A stretch of DNA of 62,278 nucleotides from RGIG8748 sp045606045. Its GTDB lineage: Bacteria > Bacillota > Clostridia > UMGS1810. The stretch lies in assembly GCA_045606045.1 (NCBI GenBank), contig JAZURE010000004.1:1-62278 (forward strand), read 5' to 3'. A model generated the notes under the pieces. It saw only the letters and a list, made by a program, of their open reading frames with translations. It was not told the DNA's origin and ran no database searches. Positions 8,075 to 16,104 of the stretch are shown here, in pieces (position 1 is the first letter of the stretch; each line of letters opens with the position of its first letter). The position numbers and the translations under genes are program-made.

Positions 8075-10369
8075 ATGGCAATAAGATACAGCAAAAAGCA
8101 AAAACAGAATAATATATTGTACACACTTGTGACTGCACTTTTGCTTTGTGTTCTGTTTTTAACAATGGTACGGTATTTCTATATAAATACCGAAAGCGAA
8201 GCATATGACGAGCTTCATATTCAGACAAAGCAGATAAAGGACGATTTAACCCTGCAGCTTTACTCCGACAGAGAAAATCTGCAGACAATGGCTAACTTCG
8301 CCTCTAAGCTCTATACCGACGGTGAAAACTATGACATAATGTTCGATTCATTTAAGCCTATAGGTCTTATTACAAATATCGGTATTCTAAAGGCAGACAA
8401 CACTTTTGTTACTAAGTCGGGAACTATAGATTTAAACGGCTCTATTAACTTTGATGAAGAGGTGGCTCTTGGTTCACACATAAGCGGCAGAGTACAGGAT
8501 ATAACCAATAAAGACCTTGAAATCGTAAGAACCTCTGTACTTATAGAGGCAGACGGTAAGGTTGTGGGCATCCTGTATGGTGTTATTAAGTTTGACGGTC
8601 TTGACAATAAATACAGAAAGATGGCAGAGGAGCTTAACGCACAGCTATTTGTATACGAAAACAAAAGCGGCGATTTTATTATTGATACCGTAAGCGATAA
8701 GCAGATAAATGTTTCGGATTTAAAAACCAGAAGATATACACAGGGTAATTCATACGAAAAAATGATGGAAACCGAAAGGGGATACACTTCGTTTATATCT
8801 GCTTATACGGGAGAGGAACTGTATGTTCACTATTCACCCATAGAGTCTTTGGGCTGGACCATCATGCTTGCAAGACCTGAATCACAGGTGTTTGAAAAAG
8901 CGCATACTATCCTAAAGTTTTTGATTTTGATATTTATGATTATGGTGCTTATCATAGTCATATATGTTGTATTTTTGTTAAGTTCCGAAAAGCACAGGAG
9001 CCTTGCTACATACTCAGCATCGGAAATCAGAAAACTCCTTCTGGAATTAAATCAGTATCAGACAAATCTTACAGAAGCATTAAGAAGAATATTTGAGTTT
9101 TCAAAATCCCGTTCTGCTGTATTTTTTGATGCAAACGGTGCAGATTATAATTATGTGGATCCGACAAGCTTTAATGAACTTCTTACAGGTGAGGACAGAA
9201 AGTATTTTGTTTCCGAACTGTTACAGTATGCAGGTAAATTGCATGCTATAAATAAGTCCGTATTAAGCCTTATGTGCATCACTCCAAATAAGCACCTTTT
9301 AAAGACAAATAAGGATTTTTATGATTTTCTTAAAGCGAACAAAATCAGAGAGGCATCCTTTGCAAGTGTAATTGACAAAAACAATCATATAGGAATTTTA
9401 GGTGTCGTAAATCCTAAAAGAAGCAAGCTTGCAAGAATACTTCTTGGGGAAATAGCTGTTTGCTTCTCCATTGCCCTTTACAACAAGAACCATCTTAATA
9501 AAACAGAGATTGCTGCAAGCACAGATTCTCTTACAGGTGTTGCAAACAGGGTTACATATAATAGGGATATTTTGGAATTCGATCTGCAAAGACCCGAAAG
9601 ATTTTCATGTATATATATAGATGTAAACGAACTTCATCTGCGCAACAATAAATACGGTCATGCAGCAGGGGACGAAATGCTTCTGTACATTGCCAACACC
9701 CTTAAGGAAGTATTCTACGGACATAATGTTTACCGTATGGGCGGTGACGAATTTTTGGTATTTACCGAGAATGTAGATAACGATGCGGTTAAAAAGAGTA
9801 TAGATTTATTTAACCAGCAGCTTGAAACCATGGATTATCATGTTGCAATCGGTGTATCTTACAGAACGCAAAATACCAATACAGAAGAAATGGTAAGAGA
9901 AGCTGAGCTGAGAATGTACGAACAAAAGGCAAGCTACTATCAGAACAAAGAAAATAAGAACAGTTCCAAAGAACAGACCAAGGATTTCGTTTATTCCAAA
10001 ACAGGAATATTGGAAATAGATGCAATGATTTCTTTGATGGGAGAACATTATAACGGTATATACAGAGTAAATCTGGATACAGACAAGGCATACCGAATTT
10101 TGATGCCATCCTATCTTGGTTATAACGAAGAAGAGGAGCAATTTTCCAGACTTTTTACAAAGTACATAGATGAAATGGTCGGTCCCGATTACCACAGGCA
10201 AGTAATGAGTTTTTTAAACTATGATGCAATAAAGCGGCAGTTTGCAGATGGTAAGATCCCCCAAATTACTTACGAAAAAACCAATGGGCAAAAAGTTATT
10301 CTAAATGTTCATAATCTTGGGGAAGATGAACCTGTAAACACTACCTTGTGGGTTTTTAAAAAAGCTTAA
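8075..10369 (+). CDS. Membrane-bound diguanylate cyclase (dCACHE-like sensor + GGDEF)
   Basis: A 764-residue c-di-GMP synthase. Helix 1 (about 15-36) and helix 2 (about 282-305) enclose an extracellular Cache-like sensor of about 245 residues. A cytoplasmic GAF-like region (about 330-480) leads into a GGDEF domain that opens with STDSLTGVANR near residue 483 and has an intact GGDEF active site at 556-560. No RxxD inhibitory site precedes the motif, so product inhibition is probably absent. About 110 further residues (from FVYSKTGILEIDAMISL) form a PAS-like C-terminal domain (YRVNLDTDKAYRI). The ATG is preceded by AAGAAGGA. It ends two bases before the promoter of the Pel-type operon and is the obvious source of its signal. 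Confidence 0.9.
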   Translation: MAIRYSKKQKQNNILYTLVTALLLCVLFLTMVRYFYINTESEAYDELHIQTKQIKDDLTLQLYSDRENLQTMANFASKLYTDGENYDIMFDSFKPIGLITNIGILKADNTFVTKSGTIDLNGSINFDEEVALGSHISGRVQDITNKDLEIVRTSVLIEADGKVVGILYGVIKFDGLDNKYRKMAEELNAQLFVYENKSGDFIIDTVSDKQINVSDLKTRRYTQGNSYEKMMETERGYTSFISAYTGEELYVHYSPIESLGWTIMLARPESQVFEKAHTILKFLILIFMIMVLIIVIYVVFLLSSEKHRSLATYSASEIRKLLLELNQYQTNLTEALRRIFEFSKSRSAVFFDANGADYNYVDPTSFNELLTGEDRKYFVSELLQYAGKLHAINKSVLSLMCITPNKHLLKTNKDFYDFLKANKIREASFASVIDKNNHIGILGVVNPKRSKLARILLGEIAVCFSIALYNKNHLNKTEIAASTDSLTGVANRVTYNRDILEFDLQRPERFSCIYIDVNELHLRNNKYGHAAGDEMLLYIANTLKEVFYGHNVYRMGGDEFLVFTENVDNDAVKKSIDLFNQQLETMDYHVAIGVSYRTQNTNTEEMVREAELRMYEQKASYYQNKENKNSSKEQTKDFVYSKTGILEIDAMISLMGEHYNGIYRVNLDTDKAYRILMPSYLGYNEEEEQFSRLFTKYIDEMVGPDYHRQVMSFLNYDAIKRQFADGKIPQITYEKTNGQKVILNVHNLGEDEPVNTTLWVFKKA

Positions 10370-10370
10370 T

Positions 10371-10399
10371 TTGACAAAGACGTTTCATTGTGATACAAT
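10371..10399 (+). promoter_or_regulatory. Sigma-A promoter of the Pel-type operon
   Basis: Consensus TTGACA (10371-10376) and TACAAT (10394-10399) are separated by 17 bases. The expected start near 10406 falls directly before the riboswitch aptamer. Confidence 0.85.
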
Positions 10400-10407
10400 T
10401 TATGGTA

Positions 10408-10492
10408 GCTTAATATTTGGCAAAATCGGTGAAAGCCGATGACGCAAAGCAAAGAGGCTAAGGTTTTTTACTATGCCCGTCTGGCTGCAATG
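10408..10492 (+). ncRNA. c-di-GMP-I (GEMM-I) riboswitch aptamer
   Basis: The conserved landmarks appear in the right order. GGCAAA is at 10419-10424. A six-pair stem (ATCGGT 10425-10430 with GCCGAT 10435-10440) is capped by a GAAA tetraloop. The invariant junction GACGCAAAGC is at 10441-10450. The second helix carries the CTAAG (10458-10462) / TATG (10472-10475) tetraloop-receptor pair, and the 3' strand GTCTGGCTGC ends near 10488. This is the class-I c-di-GMP aptamer as known from Vibrio and clostridia. It follows the promoter by a few bases and precedes a terminator. The frame is open through it, but the true start codon lies at 10571. Confidence 0.92.
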
Positions 10493-10535
10493 ATACATGG
10501 TCTTTTAATAGACTTTATATTGTTGCAGCTTTTTT
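10484..10535 (+). terminator. Riboswitch-controlled intrinsic terminator
   Basis: GCTGCAA (10484-10490) pairs with TTGCAGC (10523-10529), with an inner GGTCT/AGACT stem between them and six T residues (10530-10535) directly after. The 5' arm is the 3' end of the aptamer. The folded aptamer and the terminator are therefore mutually exclusive, and bound c-di-GMP should favour read-through (an ON switch). The direction is inferred from base sharing. Confidence 0.75.
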
Positions 10536-10570
10536 ATATAACTGTTCTAAACTTGGAAAGGAGGATAACT

Positions 10571-13348
10571 ATGCCATCTGTAAACTCTCTTTTGGTTATC
10601 GATGCGGAGAATAAATCTTTTGAGATACATGATATTGCATCTGACAGCATACCCGAAGAGCTAAACGGCGAAAGGGGTTTTCATATTTATCATGTAAGAA
10701 TGCTTACAGAACTTATATTGCGTGAGCTTATTAATGTTACAGACAAATATGATTTGTCCGAGGAAGAAATAATCTCCATGTCAATAGCATCCTCGTTTCA
10801 CGATATAGGCAAAAGCAAAATCCCAAAGAGTATACTTGATTTCCCGGGCAAGCTTTCACCTGTTGAGTATGACATAGTTAAAAAGCATGCGGTGTTGGGC
10901 TGTGAGATGATAGGAGAGCTTTCCTCGGATGTGGACGAAAAAATTATCGGATATGCCAGGGATATAGCAAAATATCATCATGAGAGAATAGACGGAACAG
11001 GATATCCAGATGGTTTAAAAGGGGAGGCAATACCGCTTTGTGCCCGTGTTGTTTCTATAGCAGACTCCTTTGATGCCCTCACAAGTTCAAGAAGCTATAA
11101 GGATGCGTTTTCGCAGGATGTTGCTATAGAAATGATTTCAAACGGTATGAGCGGTGTGTTTGACGAAGAACTTATTATGTGTCTTCTGAATGTAGTAAAC
11201 AACAACGAGCTTGTAGAAATAAGGGAATCTCTTGAGGAGAAGCTTAGACTTGTGGAAGACCCTAATACAATCACTGCCAAGAGGATTTTGCTCGTTGGAA
11301 ACACAGGCTATGTTACGAAAAACTTTGTTTTGGATACCTTTGAAAATAGTAGTGTTATTCTCTGCGGAGAGACACATCTTAAAAGCACAGGCAGACTAAA
11401 GGTATATACAGGAAGAGAACTCGATTATGACAAAATATTCGAGACATATGACTTTGATGTGATAATATTTTTTGCAAGGGAGCTTACATACAAGAGCAAG
11501 GATGCACCCGATACCGAAAATTTGAGAAAAGTGTTAAGTCTGACTGCCAAATATCATAGTAATGCCAAGGTGATATATTTTTCATCACTTGACGGTGCGT
11601 ATTCAAACAAGAAGGATATAGGCGTACTTACTATTTCTAAGGAAAACTTATGCGAATTCTACACCAAACACTACGATGTGGATATAAAGATTGTAAGAAC
11701 ACCGTATTTTTACAGCGGAACAAAAAAAGGCGATTTTTTATATGACATATTCTGCCAATTAGACGGTGCAACTGTGAATTTGAGTGAGAAACCTTCATCA
11801 CGGGCTTTCTTCATATCAATGTACGATATTTCGCTTCTTACATCACGATTTCTTGAGAATTGGCAGGAGGGTATTGGTACTCTTAATATAAATGAAGAGT
11901 TCAACCTCACCTTTTCTGATATAATCGGCAATTTAAGTGCATATTGTCCCGACCTTAAAGTTAATTATACCGGTGAGGATGAGGGAGACATACTCGATAT
12001 AAAAAATACCGCTCTGCGTAGCGAATACGGATGGTTTTCGAGGATATCCATATTAGACGATTTGGAGGAGGAATACAATAACTTCCTTATATCAAAAAAG
12101 GTAAAAGATGCAGGGCTTTTAAGCAAGATTAAAAAATGGATGAGTACAAATAAGCCTATAGTAAAGGTCGCAGAAATTGCAATCATGTTTGTAGTTACGG
12201 AGCTTTTGAATTTACTTACAGGCTCGTCTGTTGTTTTTTCTGTTGTTGATTTCAGAATGGCATTTATAGTTATAGTAGGTATGGTTCATGGACTATATTC
12301 AGGTCTTAGCGCATCGGCACTTTCTTCAGTTGCCTGGGTTGTGTCAAAGATTATCGCGGGCACAAACTTTCTTACCATATTCTATGAGCCTACAAACTGG
12401 TTTGCATTTGTATATTATTTTCTTATAGGCGCTGTGGCGGGGTATGTCCGTCTTACCAAGGATGATAAGATAAAATTCGGCACCGAGCAGATTAAACTCT
12501 TAGAAGAAAAGCTTGAGTTTACCCGCGAGCTATATCAGGATACCTTTGATGAAAAGCGCGACCTTAAAAAGCAGATTGTCGGCTCTAAGGACAGCTTTGG
12601 TAAAATATTTGATGTTACCAGAAATCTCGATACCGTGGAGGAACATAAGCTTTATTTTAAAATAATAGAGACATTCGAGCAAATACTCGAAAATAAAACT
12701 ATAAGTGTTTATTCAATAAATAATAAGAGCGCTTTCGGGCGTCTTGAGGTTGCCTCAAGAGATATATTGGGAGAGGTGTCCCGTTCCATATCGCTCGATA
12801 CCTACAAGCCTATTCTGGAGAAGATAAATAAAGATGAAATATGGAAAAATACAAGTCTTATTCCTAATCTTCCCATGTATGCTGCAGGTGTTTGGCGTGG
12901 CAATGAGCTTGAGCTTATAATCTTTATATGGCATGTAAGACCCCAGCAGAATTCACTTTATTATGTGAATTTATTTAAGATTCTTCGAGACCTCGTAGAG
13001 ATATCTATTTTAAGGGCGTACAATTACAATCGTGCCATATATGACAGTTGTTACAAAGAAGGTACCCGCATACTTTGCAGAGAAGAGTTTAATAAGGTTT
13101 TTGAAAACTTCAAAACCATATCCGAAAGAAAAGTGTTTAATTATGAGTATATAGAAATAGATTTAAAAGGGCACTCGTACCAAGAGGCTGATAATATGCT
13201 TTCGGGTAAAATCCGCGCCAATGATATACTTGGAGAAACCGATGGCGGCAAACTCGGATTGTTGCTGTCGCAGGCTACAAAAAATGACCTTAATTTTATT
13301 TTGCCGAGATTTGAAAATCTTGATTTAACCGTTACCGTAATAAAGTAA
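10571..13348 (+). CDS. pelD: HD-GYP / SDR-epimerase / PelD fusion, c-di-GMP receptor of a Pel-type synthase
   Basis: A 925-residue fusion. Residues about 35-215 form a complete HD-GYP phosphodiesterase: SSFHDIGK (H77, D78), HHERIDGTGYPDGLKGE from 136 and ADSFDALTSSRSY. Residues about 236-510 resemble a Rossmann-fold SDR/NAD-epimerase (KRILLVGNTGYVTK, VIYFSSLDGAYS). About four membrane helices span 531-627, then come a coiled coil (630-680), a GAF-like domain (690-820) and a degenerate GGDEF domain (about 830-925) in which DGGKL replaces the active site while the RxxD inhibitory site (R882-D885) survives. The last four parts match PelD, whose RxxD site binds c-di-GMP to activate Pel export. 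ATG 10571 is preceded by AAAGGAGGATAACT; the upstream in-frame codons are riboswitch RNA. Confidence 0.87.
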   Translation: MPSVNSLLVIDAENKSFEIHDIASDSIPEELNGERGFHIYHVRMLTELILRELINVTDKYDLSEEEIISMSIASSFHDIGKSKIPKSILDFPGKLSPVEYDIVKKHAVLGCEMIGELSSDVDEKIIGYARDIAKYHHERIDGTGYPDGLKGEAIPLCARVVSIADSFDALTSSRSYKDAFSQDVAIEMISNGMSGVFDEELIMCLLNVVNNNELVEIRESLEEKLRLVEDPNTITAKRILLVGNTGYVTKNFVLDTFENSSVILCGETHLKSTGRLKVYTGRELDYDKIFETYDFDVIIFFARELTYKSKDAPDTENLRKVLSLTAKYHSNAKVIYFSSLDGAYSNKKDIGVLTISKENLCEFYTKHYDVDIKIVRTPYFYSGTKKGDFLYDIFCQLDGATVNLSEKPSSRAFFISMYDISLLTSRFLENWQEGIGTLNINEEFNLTFSDIIGNLSAYCPDLKVNYTGEDEGDILDIKNTALRSEYGWFSRISILDDLEEEYNNFLISKKVKDAGLLSKIKKWMSTNKPIVKVAEIAIMFVVTELLNLLTGSSVVFSVVDFRMAFIVIVGMVHGLYSGLSASALSSVAWVVSKIIAGTNFLTIFYEPTNWFAFVYYFLIGAVAGYVRLTKDDKIKFGTEQIKLLEEKLEFTRELYQDTFDEKRDLKKQIVGSKDSFGKIFDVTRNLDTVEEHKLYFKIIETFEQILENKTISVYSINNKSAFGRLEVASRDILGEVSRSISLDTYKPILEKINKDEIWKNTSLIPNLPMYAAGVWRGNELELIIFIWHVRPQQNSLYYVNLFKILRDLVEISILRAYNYNRAIYDSCYKEGTRILCREEFNKVFENFKTISERKVFNYEYIEIDLKGHSYQEADNMLSGKIRANDILGETDGGKLGLLLSQATKNDLNFILPRFENLDLTVTVIK

Positions 13349-13361
13349 AAGGAGGATGTGT

Positions 13362-14249
13362 ATGACTATATTTGCAATAGCTTTACTTATAATACATATC
13401 CTCATATGTTTTTTTACATTCATAGGCTTGCACCTTGGGGTTTTAAAAGTACACAAATATATGTTTTTTGTTGTACTTTGTTTGCCGTTTTGGGGCAGTT
13501 TGGCGGTTTTGTTTTTACATTTTGGAATATTGTTTAAGCAGAACGAAACCTTAAATATAGATGTCGAGAAGATGAAGCTCGACTCGCTTCTGTACAAGGG
13601 TGTTGCGGTGGAGGAAAACAAAAAAGACGACACCATTGTTCCCATAGAAGAAGCACTAATTATAAACTCACCTATGGAACGCCGTAAGATTATAATGGAT
13701 GTACTAAACGATAACCCAAAGGAATATGTGGAGTTTCTTAAAAAAGCAGGTAACAACGATGATTCCGAGGTTGTACACTATGCAGTTACCGCCATGGTTG
13801 AGATTTCCAAGGACAATGACTATATGTTGCAAAATCTTGAAACAGAGTATGTCAAGAATCCTGATGATTTAGCTGTCCTTACACGTTACAGCAATTTTTT
13901 GTGGGAGGTTCTCCAGCAAGATTTAATGTCGGGACAGGTTGCTATATTAAACAGAAATCTGTATTCCGAGCTTGTATCAAAGAAGCTTTCGATGGAAGAA
14001 AATCTCGAAGATTATATGAGATATTTTGAAAATGAATTTGAGCTTGGAAACTATACCGTGGCAGGAGAAATCATCCAAAAAGCCGATACCCTGTATTCCG
14101 ATTGTGAAGAGCTTATACCATTAAAGCTTAAGTATTATTCCAGGCTCGGCAAGGGAGATAAAATCAAAGAGCTTATAGGAGATATACAAAATAAGAAAAT
14201 GTTTGTTTCCAGAAGAGTAAAGGAGGCAATAGCATTTTGGAAGGATTAA
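13362..14249 (+). CDS. pelE: PelE-like membrane/TPR protein
   Basis: A 295-residue protein with two N-terminal membrane helices (about 1-22 and 34-55), then a helical, TPR/HEAT-like cytoplasmic part (SPMERRKIIMDVLNDNPKEY..., YSNFLWEVLQQDLMSGQVAILNRNLYSELVSKKLS). PelE has this make-up and assembles with PelD and PelG in the membrane. ATG 13362 is chosen because GGAGG (13351-13355) lies 6 bases before it; the ATG at 13356 touches that site. Sequence similarity alone is weak, and the assignment rests on topology and on its place between the pelD and pelA-like genes. Confidence 0.72.
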   Translation: MTIFAIALLIIHILICFFTFIGLHLGVLKVHKYMFFVVLCLPFWGSLAVLFLHFGILFKQNETLNIDVEKMKLDSLLYKGVAVEENKKDDTIVPIEEALIINSPMERRKIIMDVLNDNPKEYVEFLKKAGNNDDSEVVHYAVTAMVEISKDNDYMLQNLETEYVKNPDDLAVLTRYSNFLWEVLQQDLMSGQVAILNRNLYSELVSKKLSMEENLEDYMRYFENEFELGNYTVAGEIIQKADTLYSDCEELIPLKLKYYSRLGKGDKIKELIGDIQNKKMFVSRRVKEAIAFWKD

Positions 14250-16087
14250 AAGAAAGATTTCTGAAATTCAGATACAACGGCATGCTTGTAATTATGCTTG
14301 TGTTCTTTATCATTGCGGTAATTCTTTTTGTAGAACGAAGCGGCATAAGCTATAATTACGACAAAGCTGATTTGTGTTTTTTATCCCAAGAAATGATTGT
14401 TACCAAGCCAAAGGCAAATCTCCATCTTGCAAAGAACACCGTTGTTTTGTGGGCAAGCGAGCAGCCTGAGAGCAAGGAGGCGTTGGACGAATTCAAAATT
14501 ATGTTTTCGGACATGAAGATAGGCTACAGGGCAGTAGACCTTTCAAAAATGCCATTCCCAAAGCTTTCGGATTATGATATAGCCGTAGTGCTTATGAGCG
14601 ATTTGGCACCTATGGGTGAGGAGGTAATCACCCTGAACAGTTGGGTAAAATCGGGAGGAAATGTACAGTTTGCAGTAACCCTGCAGAGAAACATATATAC
14701 CTCTGTAATTGAGCAGTCACTCGGAATTGAGGACTCTTCATGGTACAACGCTATGGTTGACAGCATATACATAGACGATGATTTTATGGTGGGCGGCGGT
14801 TGCAGATTTGATGTAGAAGACGGATACAATTCCGCCTGGGCGGTGCAGCTAAATCCCAAAAAGGTCAAGCTTCATGCCTGGGTTGACAACGAAAACAAAA
14901 CCCCTCTTGTATGGGAGACAAAATACGGTAAGGGCAAATATGTAGTAAATAATATAGGACTTAACGAAAAGGTTATGAGAGGTTTTTATGCCGCTTCATA
15001 CAGCCTTTTGGATGAGGTTTGTGTTTATCCTGTCATAAACAGCTCTATATTTTTTCTGGACGATTTTCCGTCTCAGATTCCCGAGGGCAACAGTGAATAT
15101 ATATCAAGAGATTACGGTACAACCATCAGGGATTTCTATGTAAATATCTGGTGGCCCGATATGATGAATCATGCTGATAGATACGGCATCAAATATACAG
15201 GTCTCGCCATTATGTGTTACGATGACAACGTAGACGGAACCACACCCTCTGAGGCAGACAAGGGAACATTTTTAAATTTTGGCAATATGCTTCTCCGTCA
15301 GGGAGGGGAGATTGGATATCACGGATACAATCATCAGCCTCTTTGCATGGACGAGTGTGATTATGACGGTGTATATGATTATAAAACATGGGAAAGTCCC
15401 AAAGCCATGGAAAAAGCTTTCGACAGTCTTATTGACCTGTGTGATGAACTTTTTGAGGGGGTTGACATGTCTCTTTATGTGCCGCCGTCAAATATCATGA
15501 CTAAGGCAGGAGAGAACTTTCTTGCGGACACCTACCCGCACATAAACTGCATCTCGGGAATATATTTTCCCGACGGAGAATTCGAGCACAATTTTGTGCA
15601 GGAATTTGATGTATTGCCCGACGGCAGAGTGCATCTGCCTCGTATTATATCAGGCTGCAGTCTGACAGATTTTATGAAGCTTGCTCTTGTATCAGAGCTT
15701 AACTTTCATTTTGTAAACTCACACTTTACGCATCCCGATGATGCATTAGACCCCGACAGAGGAGCGGAGCTGGGATGGGAAAAGCTGTCTGATAAATTTA
15801 ATGAATATCTCGATTATCTTTATGCAGCGGCGCCTACCATAAGAAACTTTACAGGCTCGGAGACAACAGCTGCCATTCAGAGATATGCGGCGCTTAATGT
15901 AAGAAAGAAGCTAAATGGCGATACACTTAAGCTTGATATCGGCAATTTTTACGATGAGGGATATTTCTTCATTCGCTTTAACGAAAGAGAATATAAAAGT
16001 ATATATGGCGGAAGCCTTACGCATCTTACAGGCGATTTGTACCTTTTGAGAGCCGATAAGAGTGAGGTAACAATTAAGCTAAAATAA
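14237..16087 (+). CDS. DUF2194 polysaccharide deacetylase, PelA deacetylase-like
   Basis: A 616-residue membrane-anchored protein (helix about 15-32, the rest outside). The N-terminal part (about 65-255) looks like a Rossmann/class I amidotransferase-like fold. The rest is a NodB-like deacetylase of the DUF2194 type with SIFFLDDFPSQ (D275, D276) and the metal motif HGYNH (H362, H366), plus NSHFTHPDD near residue 495. In Gram-positive Pel clusters a deacetylase-only PelA of this kind replaces the two-domain Pseudomonas PelA and deacetylates GalNAc-containing polymer. The start is TTG 14237, ten bases after AGGAGG, overlapping pelE by 13 bases. The glycoside hydrolase domain of full PelA is absent. 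Confidence 0.82.
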   Translation: MEGLKERFLKFRYNGMLVIMLVFFIIAVILFVERSGISYNYDKADLCFLSQEMIVTKPKANLHLAKNTVVLWASEQPESKEALDEFKIMFSDMKIGYRAVDLSKMPFPKLSDYDIAVVLMSDLAPMGEEVITLNSWVKSGGNVQFAVTLQRNIYTSVIEQSLGIEDSSWYNAMVDSIYIDDDFMVGGGCRFDVEDGYNSAWAVQLNPKKVKLHAWVDNENKTPLVWETKYGKGKYVVNNIGLNEKVMRGFYAASYSLLDEVCVYPVINSSIFFLDDFPSQIPEGNSEYISRDYGTTIRDFYVNIWWPDMMNHADRYGIKYTGLAIMCYDDNVDGTTPSEADKGTFLNFGNMLLRQGGEIGYHGYNHQPLCMDECDYDGVYDYKTWESPKAMEKAFDSLIDLCDELFEGVDMSLYVPPSNIMTKAGENFLADTYPHINCISGIYFPDGEFEHNFVQEFDVLPDGRVHLPRIISGCSLTDFMKLALVSELNFHFVNSHFTHPDDALDPDRGAELGWEKLSDKFNEYLDYLYAAAPTIRNFTGSETTAAIQRYAALNVRKKLNGDTLKLDIGNFYDEGYFFIRFNEREYKSIYGGSLTHLTGDLYLLRADKSEVTIKLK

Positions 16088-16104
16088 TTTTATTGGTGAT
16101 AAAA

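Noticed and set aside
10439..10570. N-terminal 44-codon extension of the pelD-like gene
   Set aside because: These bases are the riboswitch aptamer and its terminator; a strong AAAGGAGG site stands before ATG 10571 and the extension has no protein-like conservation.
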